Below the pieces are notes generated by a model. It searched no databases and was not told the origin of the DNA. It worked only from the letters and a program-made list of their open reading frames with translations. Shown piece by piece: positions 43,383 through 51,229 of a stretch of DNA of 64,000 nucleotides; position 1 is the first letter of the stretch; each line of letters opens with the position of its first letter. The stretch is from UBA1447 sp964627535 (GTDB lineage Bacteria > Bacillota > Clostridia > Oscillospirales > Acutalibacteraceae): assembly GCA_964627535.1 (NCBI GenBank), contig CAZVJW010000005.1, positions 62,001-126,000 of the forward strand, written 5' to 3'. The translations under genes and the position numbers were made by a program.

Positions 43383-43753
43383 AAGTATACTCCTTTATGA
43401 TGCAATCAATAAAAATGTGAATTGCGGTATATCATTTCTTTTGATAATCGCAGGTCTTAGAGAGTTATTTAGGTATGCCCATACAGCACCAGATTATATT
43501 ACAGCTTGAAGAAAGCTGCTTTAATCTGCATTTTAGCTTTTGAACCGAATACTCAAGAGTGCTACTTAAGACAGTATTGAAAGATTATTATGAAAATAAA
43601 GCCCGAATATCGACAGGCTATATATATACAGTTTAGATTATATCTTTCAAACGATGTATTGTCAATGAGTCTATTATTATGATAGTGAATAATGTTTTGC
43701 GTTGTTGAAAAATCATTTAAATAAATATAGCGAAAAATATATATTATAACATT
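43383..43753. other. A+T-rich intergenic region upstream of the restriction-modification operon
   Basis: No gene or clear hairpin is seen. It must hold the promoter of the minus-strand R-M operon, but no convincing -35/-10 pair could be chosen. It marks the right edge of the A+T-rich island; GC-richer, host-like sequence resumes at about 43754. Confidence 0.4.
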
Positions 43754-44053
43754 CTAAATATTCGTCACAACATACCCGCAAAGCACATAATCCGTTACAT
43801 TGCCGTCATCATCTGTGACGGCTTTCATGATTTTGTAATACAAAAACTCCGCGGGTTCCTTCCCGCACCTTGTCTGCCAGGCAAGTAGCCGGACGGATGT
43901 TTTAAACAGCGCCTTCACTTCGCCGTCCCCGTCAATAAAGCTTTGCGTCAGCTCAAAATCCGCTTCGGGTAGCCGGAAACTTTCCAAAAAATCAGCCGCG
44001 CCCGGACGAAGACACGGGGTCGGTTCATCTGCCTTGACACTCCAAGCAAAGTA
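43754..44053 (-). pseudogene. gene fragment, unknown family
   Basis: An open frame of about 99 codons directly follows, in the same frame, the TGA stop of the AlbA_2 gene. It translates to YFAWSVKADEPTPCLRPG, then ESFRLPEADFELTQSF and ends VLCGYVVTNI. No ATG, GTG start or ribosome binding site is found; a TTG at 43987 gives 77 aa. Base composition is host-like. It looks like the 3' part of a larger gene left behind when the neighbouring island inserted, although a coupled small gene cannot be excluded. Confidence 0.4.
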
Positions 44054-45487
44054 TCATTTAGTCTGATATCTCTGATTCTTGCTTTTTGGCGTCTCGGGCT
44101 TCGTCATTTTTATTGCATCGCTTTTTATAAGCGGAGTAATGTTTCGCATTGCATATGACATGCTGCCTAACCCTAAATATTTTGCAATTTCTTCCCTGCT
44201 TTTTGGTGTTTTGCAAAACCCCAGTATTTTCTCCGTCGTCAACGATTCTTCTGCTTCCGGGTATGCTAATTCACTGTTGAAAAGCGTGACCTTGAAAACA
44301 CCTCTGGTATTTTCAAACAGCGGGGGCAATAGCCCCGCTTTTTTCATTTCGTTTCGTATGGTTGGAATCCCGGAAAAACGATTCTCCGTGTTGATTAAAA
44401 TTTCAAGGTTAGATGCAATAAAGGGGTTCCGTGTATCTGCGCCGACTTTGCCAAGGTTGTCAATCGTGATTCGTCCGTATAATCCGCCCGGGTTTTCAAC
44501 CTCTAGTCTATCGCTGAACAGCATAATCCTAACCGGTGAATTCTCGGTATTCATGCTGTAATCTCTATGGACAACTGCGTTGATAATAATCTCTCTGACC
44601 GCTTTGAGCGGATATTCCGATTTGTCCGCACGCTTACCTTCATCATCAATGATTGTTTTGCTTTTCATGTTTCTTTTCACGAAATTTATTGCACCGTCAA
44701 TCATTTGAGGGATTGTACCTTCAATTTTTTTATTATCAAGGAATCGGTCGTTTTCCTCCCCGATATCGCCGATTTCTTTCCCCGGAACAACAACCGCGGT
44801 AATACAAAGCTGAGGAAAAAGCCCTTGCGGATAAAGCCCGAAAAGCATCAGCCCCGCAATGGTCAGCTCATTATCGACAAGTATTCCGCTTAACGCAAGG
44901 TTTTCTTCGTCCGAAAGGTTTGCAAGGTTTGGCTTTTCGCTCTTCAGCTTTGCCAAGAACACGGTTAATTCATTCTTGTTAATTGCAGAAATTGAACTGT
45001 TTAGAACCGTCCTGATTTCATCATGGATTTTCCTTTTATATGCTTCAAAACTATATATCTCGTATTCCGTCATTGGCAAATCGGCTTCGCCAACACGGAC
45101 AAACGAACCTCTCAGTTTCCCGGTGCCTTTGTAATAACAAGGCTTGTCAATGATCTCACATTCCGAAATTTCCGTACTGACCACAACAGCTTCTCCAACT
45201 TTACCGACAGTAAATAACGGCCTGACAACCGGCATCATTTGCAGCGCTTGCTCGGTAACTTTTTTTTGCAAATCCTGCGGATCATATACGCCGCATACTT
45301 TATACCCATCATCCTCATCAATACCAAAAATGATGATTCCTCCGCCATTTTGGTTTGAAAAAGATGAAAGGGTGTTGTATAGCCGTTCCGGCGTACCTCC
45401 GGCGGCTTTCTTCAGTTCAATGTTTTGCTTTTCGCACTTGAGGTTTACAATATCTGCAACAAGATTAACGAGTTCTTCCGGCAACAT
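44054..45487 (-). CDS. AlbA_2 / HATPase domain protein, putative transcriptional regulator
   Basis: Protein of 477 aa. The N-terminal Schlafen-type AlbA_2 domain (about residues 10-140) has QNIELKKAAGG and FSNQNGGGIIIFGIDEDDG. The central region (about 285-400) resembles the HATPase_c_4 domain of RecG-like regulators (VREIIINAVVHRDYS, EVENPGGLYG). A C-terminal winged helix (SREEIAKYLGLGSMSYAM) follows. Family members are annotated as transcriptional regulators or occur near defence genes; biochemical roles are mostly unknown. The start follows GAGGGGG. The upstream region has nested inverted repeats (45525-45642), suggesting self-regulation. Confidence 0.88.
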   Translation of the reverse strand: MLPEELVNLVADIVNLKCEKQNIELKKAAGGTPERLYNTLSSFSNQNGGGIIIFGIDEDDGYKVCGVYDPQDLQKKVTEQALQMMPVVRPLFTVGKVGEAVVVSTEISECEIIDKPCYYKGTGKLRGSFVRVGEADLPMTEYEIYSFEAYKRKIHDEIRTVLNSSISAINKNELTVFLAKLKSEKPNLANLSDEENLALSGILVDNELTIAGLMLFGLYPQGLFPQLCITAVVVPGKEIGDIGEENDRFLDNKKIEGTIPQMIDGAINFVKRNMKSKTIIDDEGKRADKSEYPLKAVREIIINAVVHRDYSMNTENSPVRIMLFSDRLEVENPGGLYGRITIDNLGKVGADTRNPFIASNLEILINTENRFSGIPTIRNEMKKAGLLPPLFENTRGVFKVTLFNSELAYPEAEESLTTEKILGFCKTPKSREEIAKYLGLGSMSYAMRNITPLIKSDAIKMTKPETPKSKNQRYQTK

Positions 45488-45524
45488 TTATATGCCCCCT
45501 CTCTTTGAAGGTATATTATCATAT

Positions 45525-45642
45525 TTTACGCAAATTATCAAGCATTTCTCGTAAATTATTTCACTAATTTTTGATTTTACTGAAACCTTAGACAATTTTA
45601 GTGAAATTTTACTTAAATTACGAAAAATTTACGGAAATTTGC
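45525..45642. promoter_or_regulatory. palindromic control region upstream of the AlbA_2 gene
   Basis: An A+T-rich imperfect palindrome built from repeated blocks: TTTACGCAAATT and TCGTAAATT on one side mirrored by AATTACGAAAAATT and TTTACGGAAATTT on the other, with inner TTTCACTAA / TTAGTGAAA arms. It starts 38 nt upstream of the minus-strand start codon, a typical operator position. Confidence 0.5.
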
Positions 45643-45708
45643 ATTTGTTGTGTTGCGTCTTTTAACGAGAGCAACCGCCCAATGCAAGCAATTTAAAGGT
45701 ATGAGTAT

Positions 45709-45813
45709 GTCATCCTGAGGAGCGCACGACGAAGGATCTTATCTCTTATAAAACACAGGGGAAACACAGGGAGATGGTTCTGTCGCGTTTACACGCAAGG
45801 ACCGTCCCCTTCT
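45709..45813. repeat. composite intergenic repeat (GTCATCCTGAG half plus GGGGACGG-type palindrome)
   Basis: 45709-45740 matches the left arm of the repeat at 10619. It is followed by a second palindrome with AGGGGA / TCCCCT ends and a GCGT-TTAC-ACGC centre, whose minus-strand AGGGGACGGTCC recalls repeats associated with REP-type transposases. No transposase is present nearby. Confidence 0.5.
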
Positions 45814-46384
45814 AATAATCAGTTTTGATTTCACCATCTACATCTAAGTTTATCTTGCGTCGTTTTTGAATTCTTCTCATTTTAAGCATCATACCTATCC
45901 AAAGACATGCGGAAGTTAGAAATGCGGAAAAAGGAAAGACAACGAATAAAACAATATAATACGGGTCGATATGAACTCCGGGGAAATTATAAAACAAGAA
46001 TCGAAATGAATTGCCGATAGGGTTCATATAAACGAATAAAAACTGTGTGTCGTCCGCGACCTTATCTATCGTGCCATATATCGCATTTAGAAAGCTTATG
46101 AATATTAAGACAATACTTAACATCCAAACAGAAATAAAATTAGATCTCTTCTCTTCAATCGGTTTAAGGAAAAGTCTTCCTGCAATAACATACAATAAAT
46201 ATGTAAATACGATTGTTGAAATTAACCATACAACGATGCCCGTGCTGCTGGTGTTAATTTCAATTTCGGGATTTATAGGTTTTTCAATATAATACATTAA
46301 AGAACTTATTGCATACATTGATGGATAATATAAAAGAGAAATGGCAATGTGCCCTATAAAAGTAATCAAAATATTTCTTTTCAT
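45812..46384 (-). CDS. membrane protein, four helices, unknown function
   Basis: Protein of 190 aa with four predicted membrane helices: ILITFIGHIAISLLYYPSMY, the IVVWLISTIVFTYLLYVIAG region, FISVWMLSIVLIFISFLNAI, and VLFVVFPFSAFLTSACLWIG. The C-terminal tail is basic and then acidic (KMRRIQKRRK, DVDGEIKTDY). No family is recognised. It lies 34 nt downstream of the GH32 gene's end on the same strand behind AGGAG, so it may be co-transcribed, but its composition is more A+T-rich. Confidence 0.6.
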   Translation of the reverse strand: MKRNILITFIGHIAISLLYYPSMYAISSLMYYIEKPINPEIEINTSSTGIVVWLISTIVFTYLLYVIAGRLFLKPIEEKRSNFISVWMLSIVLIFISFLNAIYGTIDKVADDTQFLFVYMNPIGNSFRFLFYNFPGVHIDPYYIVLFVVFPFSAFLTSACLWIGMMLKMRRIQKRRKINLDVDGEIKTDY

Positions 46385-46418
46385 AATTATCTCCTTTGTT
46401 CTTCGTATATGTCAATCC

Positions 46419-47507
46419 TTACTTTCCAAACCAAACCGAAAAACTTGCTTCACCGCCGTTGATGAAACCCTCAATAGTTTTCGTATCCCGCAAAAATTTG
46501 ATATCTTTTATATCTTCGACCTGTTCTTCAAACAGCGTTTCACCGTCACTTGCGACGGTGATTTTATTTTTTTCGACTGTTACAAACGGGTCGCTGTCCG
46601 TCAAAAGAAACTGCGCTTCTTCAACCGGGAAAACGGTCAGTTTACCGTCCGTCATTTTAACTTCTCTCGGGATGGAAAGCGCCCCGGCATAATCGGCGCC
46701 CTTGTCCAGTTTTTTGCCCCAGTGATACAGCCACCCGATCATAATATGGCGGCCCTTGCCGTCCAAAAAAGTCTGCGGTGCGTAAAATTCCGGCCCTGCT
46801 TCCGGCCTGTGGACAGTTAGCGGGGTGAACTTGCTGCCGTCGAAATCGCCGGTCAGCATTACGGTCGAATGGGTCTTTAACCCCATCTGCGAAAACATCA
46901 GGATATATTTACCGTTCAACTGGAAGAAATCCGGGCATTCAAAAACAGACCCGTATTCGGCGCTTTCAAAAAGTACGCCCGCGTATGCCCAGTCAAAAAG
47001 TTTTTTAGATTTATAGAGCAAAATCTTGCCTGTTTTGTCTTTGCCGGAGCCGACAACCATCAGATATTCGTCGCCGAATTTACTAACCTTCGGGTCCCGG
47101 AAATCCCGGCTGCCGTCTTCGGGGTAATGGGGGATAATCGGATTGTTTTCGTGTTTTACGAAGTTGATGCCGTCGTCACTGACCGCCATGGATTGTGTCT
47201 GCCCCAGTTCTTCACAAGCGGATGTATAAAACAAATACAGTTTATCGTCCTTCACTACCGCGCTGCCGGACCAGCAGCCGGCGTCCTCGTCATAAGGCTG
47301 GTCAGGATAAAGGGCGATCGGCATTTCCTCCCAGTGAATCAAATCCTCGCTGACGGTGTGCCCCCAATGCATCGGGCCCCACATCGGCGCGTGCGGGAAA
47401 TGCTGAAAAAACGCATGGTATTTACCTCTGAAAAAAACCAAACCGTTCGGGTCGTTCATCCAGCCGATTTTGGGTTCAAAATGGTATTTAAGTCTTTCGG
47501 GCATCAT
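46419..47507 (-). CDS. GH32 beta-fructosidase / sucrose-6-phosphate hydrolase
   Basis: Retaining fructofuranosidase of 362 aa, no signal peptide. The five-bladed propeller shows the three hallmark motifs: nucleophile Asp19 in GWMNDPNGL, the RDP transition-state stabiliser (137-139) and acid/base Glu190 in ECPD. The C-terminal beta-sandwich is short (about residues 300-362), making the protein roughly 100 residues shorter than most members. Sucrose, sucrose-6-phosphate or fructo-oligosaccharides are possible substrates. It lies 26 nt downstream of the DUF4038 gene and probably shares its transcript. Confidence 0.93.
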   Translation of the reverse strand: MMPERLKYHFEPKIGWMNDPNGLVFFRGKYHAFFQHFPHAPMWGPMHWGHTVSEDLIHWEEMPIALYPDQPYDEDAGCWSGSAVVKDDKLYLFYTSACEELGQTQSMAVSDDGINFVKHENNPIIPHYPEDGSRDFRDPKVSKFGDEYLMVVGSGKDKTGKILLYKSKKLFDWAYAGVLFESAEYGSVFECPDFFQLNGKYILMFSQMGLKTHSTVMLTGDFDGSKFTPLTVHRPEAGPEFYAPQTFLDGKGRHIMIGWLYHWGKKLDKGADYAGALSIPREVKMTDGKLTVFPVEEAQFLLTDSDPFVTVEKNKITVASDGETLFEEQVEDIKDIKFLRDTKTIEGFINGGEASFSVWFGK

Positions 47508-47533
47508 ATTATCAACCTTTCACAATAAGATGT

Positions 47534-49357
47534 TTACTTTTGTTTGACAAGCAGCAGAACCCAGTCATTGGCATCCGGCTTGCCGCCGACGCGGTAATTG
47601 CCGAACAGGTTCGGCTTGATTACTTTTTCACCGCCCTCATATTCGCCGGTACGCGGGTTGAACCACTGAACGGTATAGTAAGATGCTTTGTCCATGTTTT
47701 TGATAACGCCGGTATAGGTCGATTGGTTGTAAAACTCAGCCACATATACGGTATCACCGTTGGTTGCCAAGGAGTAGTACGGCTTTCCGTTTCCGATTTT
47801 TATCAGGTTGAGAAATTTTTCAAAGAGAGAGCCGTTACCTTTCATTACAGAGCGGATTTTATCTATTATATTGTAAAATACATCCGGTGAAGACCAGTCG
47901 CGGTCATCAAAACGCGGTGTCAGGTTCCACCAGGCGACGCTGTCTAAAAATTCGCGCATGTACCCCAACTGATACGCCGTTTCAAATTCCAGGCTTTCGG
48001 ACCACCAGGTTGCCTTGTCCGCCGGGGTGATGATGTCTATCCCGTCGTTGGAGGTCGTGTCCGTATCGTAAGTGCTGTTATAAAGCCAGATGTCCGCGCA
48101 GCCGTAACCGTAGCCGTACAACCCGTTCAAATAGGATGTCCACCCCTGCACCCTCGCGCCGAAGTGTTTGGTCCAAAGGTAGTCGTACCGGCCCTCATAA
48201 TTGACGGTCACCTTGCCGTCCCCGTTTTCCCAATAATCCTTCGGCGCGGTGAAATCAAGCTGACCGTTTAACTTCGGTGACCACTGCGCAGCAAACCAGG
48301 TATGCCCCGGCACGCCGCGAAACGCGGAGTTTGAGGCAGCTGTTTGCCCTGTACCTTCCTGATGCGCGGAAACCGGATGCCTGTAGGCGTCATTTTTATA
48401 GATATATTCGCAGACCGATTTATAGGGGTTGGTTTCGGTATTGAAAACTCCGTAAAAATCGTTATCAACTTCCTGCCCCAGTGTCCACAAAACCGGATAA
48501 GCGGAATAGCGCGCAACCCAGAAGCGGGTAATCTTCTCCAAATAGGTTTTGTCCGCAAAAATTGCATCTGTCATAGAGTAAGGGTAAAAAAAGCAGGCGT
48601 TCGCGTGGACCAGCCCGGCTTTGGCGATAGTTGCAAACTGCCTGTCCAGATAATCAAATCCGGTTATATCCGCTTCGCTTATGCCGTCGCTCAGATTATA
48701 GGTCGCGCCAATGGGTTCGGACTGGTAAACGGTAAAGCCCTGTTCGGCGCGTTTATCGACAATATATTTGAAGTGGGATGTTGTGTTGATATCCCCCGCG
48801 TGCCCGCCGGCACTGTCGAGTTCCTCGCTCGCCATACCCCAGTGTGTATCACCCAAATAGAAAAACGGCGTTTTATCGCTGTAAGTAAAATAGCGTGTAC
48901 CAGCCGTTGCGGTGACAAAGCCGTGTTTGTAGATATCCAAATTGCCGGTATACGGCGTTGCGAGAACCGTACCCGTTTGGTTATTAAGGCCTGTGTCCGA
49001 AGCGTTGGAGCAAACGGTTTTGTATGTCCAAAGCCCCAAGCTTGTCAAGGCGAAACGCACTCGCCAACTGTCGCCGCCGTCCCAAAAACCGGGTACGGTT
49101 AAAACGGTGCCGTCGACGGTGTTTGTCAGCACGATATCCAGCGCCGTGTCATCAAACGGGTTCGCATATTGTACGGCGGCGGTAAACGTTCGCTCATTGG
49201 CAACCCACAGTTCGCTTCTGTCAATTTTATCCTTGGCCGCGGTATTTACACTTGCCGGCATATTTGTCTTTGCGGCATAAGCCGTAAGTGCCGGCAGCCA
49301 AAAGATGAACGCTAAAGCGATTGAAATTATTTTTATAAGCTTCTTCATTTTATTCAT
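47534..49357 (-). CDS. secreted DUF5060-DUF4038 protein (apiosidase-like glycoside hydrolase)
   Basis: Exported protein of 607 aa with a signal peptide ending in LPALTAYA. An N-terminal Ig-like DUF5060 domain (about 45-135: ANERTFTAAVQYANPFDDT) precedes a DUF4038 barrel (about 145-510) with FFYLGDTHWGM, VARYSAYPVLWTLGQEVDND and a late WW-rich strand. A small C-terminal beta domain (about 515-605, YVAEFYNQSTYTGVI) follows. Relatives include apiosidases that trim rhamnogalacturonan-II; the Glu in LGQEVDND is a candidate catalytic residue. An ATG 9 nt downstream of the chosen start is an alternative. It acts outside the cell and is followed by GH32. Confidence 0.82.
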   Translation of the reverse strand: MNKMKKLIKIISIALAFIFWLPALTAYAAKTNMPASVNTAAKDKIDRSELWVANERTFTAAVQYANPFDDTALDIVLTNTVDGTVLTVPGFWDGGDSWRVRFALTSLGLWTYKTVCSNASDTGLNNQTGTVLATPYTGNLDIYKHGFVTATAGTRYFTYSDKTPFFYLGDTHWGMASEELDSAGGHAGDINTTSHFKYIVDKRAEQGFTVYQSEPIGATYNLSDGISEADITGFDYLDRQFATIAKAGLVHANACFFYPYSMTDAIFADKTYLEKITRFWVARYSAYPVLWTLGQEVDNDFYGVFNTETNPYKSVCEYIYKNDAYRHPVSAHQEGTGQTAASNSAFRGVPGHTWFAAQWSPKLNGQLDFTAPKDYWENGDGKVTVNYEGRYDYLWTKHFGARVQGWTSYLNGLYGYGYGCADIWLYNSTYDTDTTSNDGIDIITPADKATWWSESLEFETAYQLGYMREFLDSVAWWNLTPRFDDRDWSSPDVFYNIIDKIRSVMKGNGSLFEKFLNLIKIGNGKPYYSLATNGDTVYVAEFYNQSTYTGVIKNMDKASYYTVQWFNPRTGEYEGGEKVIKPNLFGNYRVGGKPDANDWVLLLVKQK

Positions 49358-49562
49358 AACCTTTCAAGGGTACTTTCGTTTGTAAATTATATCAAAAAAA
49401 GAAAGCCGCCGCAATGATTATAATGTATAATCAATTCCCATTTGCAGCATAATCCTTGAAACCGGGCATATCCACGCTCGGTTGATATGTATCAAAAGCG
49501 CGTACCTTGATAATATTTTTGGTTGTTGATATAATAACCTGGATTTGAGAGGAGTGCAGTAC

Positions 49563-50459
49563 ATGGATAACGCGAAAATTGGTTTGTTTATTAATTCCCG
49601 CAGAAAAGAACTGGGGATGACTCAACAGGAGTTGGCCGACAAACTGCAAATAACCAACAGAGCTGTTTCAAAATGGGAAAATGGCGACGGATTGCCCGAT
49701 ATTTCCATGTTAGAACCGTTAGCTGCTGAACTGGCGGTTACAGTTGATGAAATATTATACGGTGAAGCTATTCGGAAAGGTAATGTATCATCGGAACTTT
49801 TAAAGACCGGTGAATCCCTACAACAGGAAAAGATTGTATATAGTGAAAAAGATATGCCTTCGAAAAAGGTGTTCGTCGCGGTTCTGGTTTCCTTGATAAT
49901 AACGGTAACATTTTCATATAGTGGTATTTTGAGAGCAGCTTCAAATATTTCACAATTTATTATTGTAGATTCATACAGACCAAACGGTTTGATATCGGCA
50001 TTATTTTCCCTTGCCGATACGGTATTTTGGTGCTGCATTTCCATAACAACATATTGTTCGCTTTGCAGATTGTTTGGATATAAAAAAACAAGCGATCGAA
50101 AATCTTCTGTTATAGCACTGATTTTTGGAATTGGATTGATCCTGTTAAGCGGGTCTGATGATTTACAAATTGATACACCCTTTTTTAATCTTTTCCTTGG
50201 GCTTTGTGCTGTGTTGAGTGTATATCGTGGATATAAGACGCCTTTCATCGTATTCTACTCACTGAGCTTTTTAAGTGTTATTGTCGGGTATGGTATAGAA
50301 ATATCCAGATTGATTTCAAGCATCGGTCTGAACGACGGTCCGCGTATTTATTCATTGGCTAATGTTATCATATACAGCATTGTTTCTGTTTTCTTTTTGT
50401 TTATATACGGGTTATCGGTTAAGGCAACGGCAAAGAGGAAAGAAATTATAGCAGAGTAA
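49563..50459 (+). CDS. HTH (XRE) regulator fused to a membrane domain
   Basis: Protein of 298 aa. The N-terminal Cro/CI-type helix-turn-helix (residues about 4-62: IGLFINSRRKELGMTQQELA, NRAVSKWENGDGLPD) is followed by a linker and about six hydrophobic helices (first VFVAVLVSLIITVTFSYSGI, last ANVIIYSIVSVFFLFIYGLS). The fusion suggests a DNA-binding protein tethered to the membrane that responds to an envelope signal; this is inference. The ATG at 49563 follows GAGAGGAG by about 9 nt. It is divergent from the DUF4038 gene and so may control it. Confidence 0.85.
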   Translation: MDNAKIGLFINSRRKELGMTQQELADKLQITNRAVSKWENGDGLPDISMLEPLAAELAVTVDEILYGEAIRKGNVSSELLKTGESLQQEKIVYSEKDMPSKKVFVAVLVSLIITVTFSYSGILRAASNISQFIIVDSYRPNGLISALFSLADTVFWCCISITTYCSLCRLFGYKKTSDRKSSVIALIFGIGLILLSGSDDLQIDTPFFNLFLGLCAVLSVYRGYKTPFIVFYSLSFLSVIVGYGIEISRLISSIGLNDGPRIYSLANVIIYSIVSVFFLFIYGLSVKATAKRKEIIAE

Positions 50460-50482
50460 CATTTGTTGTCTGGGAATTGAAA

Positions 50483-50517
50483 GCAGAGGGGTCCTCACGG
50501 AGCCCTCTGCTGTTTTT
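50483..50517. terminator. bidirectional terminator
   Basis: A perfect 8-bp stem GCAGAGGG / CCCTCTGC with a 12-nt loop and T run, between convergent genes. Confidence 0.85.
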
Positions 50518-50529
50518 ATATTGTCTTGC

Positions 50530-51030
50530 TTAATTGATTATTTTTTGATATACCACCACATCAAGCCACCGGCCGAACTTTTTTCCGACCTCCTTGTAAT
50601 GCGCGCATTTTTCATATCCGTTTTTTTCAAAAACTTTTATGCTTTGCGTATTTTCCCCGCATATCAGCGCCAATAAACCATGAAAACCTTGCGTTAGAGC
50701 ATACTCTTCAATGAATTTTACAGCCAGGCTGCCGATACCTTTGCCGGCATATTCCGGTTTTAAATAAACAGTAACTTCGGCCGTTCCGTCATACGCCTCT
50801 CTTTTTTTGAATTGAGATGCTATGGCATATCCGCAAATAATTCCGTCGCAAAGAATAACAAAGGTTTTAAACTTTGAATTGTCAAAAAAGACCAGTCCGC
50901 TCATTTCATCCAAAGTAAGCGGATTTGTATGAAAAGTCGCGGTGGTATTAAGCACATAATAATTGTAGATGTCCAGAGCCTCTGACAGAACAACGGGGGT
51001 CATTGCCGCAAACTCAATATTGTTAATCAC
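50530..51030 (-). CDS. GNAT acetyltransferase (phosphinothricin-type)
   Basis: Acetyltransferase of 166 aa of the Pat/Bar-like branch. It has the early IYNYYVLNTTATFHTNPLTL block, acetyl-CoA motif LKPEYAGKGIGSLAV, and the C-terminal EKNGYEKCAHYKEVGKKFGRWLDVVVYQK pattern (given here in part: GKKFGRWLDVVVYQK). It may acetylate an amino-group toxin or metabolite. The GTG at 51030 was chosen for AGAGGA 10 nt upstream and fit to the family's N-terminus; an ATG at 51108 would add 26 residues unlike the family. Confidence 0.85.
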   Translation of the reverse strand: MINNIEFAAMTPVVLSEALDIYNYYVLNTTATFHTNPLTLDEMSGLVFFDNSKFKTFVILCDGIICGYAIASQFKKREAYDGTAEVTVYLKPEYAGKGIGSLAVKFIEEYALTQGFHGLLALICGENTQSIKVFEKNGYEKCAHYKEVGKKFGRWLDVVVYQKIIN

Positions 51031-51229
51031 CCAAACCACATCCTCTGCCTTGAATTTCCGTTCATTTGTTATCCTGTTAATTTTACCACCCGGTCTTCTG
51101 AATGGCAATACAAATAAACAAAGAACATCTTCTGCTGCAAATCAAGAATCAGAATTTTTTACTGTAATTTTTTGTCCGGCGGTGGTATAATATAAAGAAC
51201 TCCAATCCGAAATATACGGAGGTGTTTCT

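Noticed and set aside
43252..43509. Plus-strand frame ending YAHTAPDYITA, loosely recombinase-like
   Set aside because: Most of it is antisense to the R-M gene, and the end lacks tyrosine-recombinase catalytic residues.
44054..44056. Possible selenocysteine (TGA) readthrough
   Set aside because: The protein ends at the usual place for AlbA_2 regulators, and no SECIS-like stem or selenoprotein family match is apparent.
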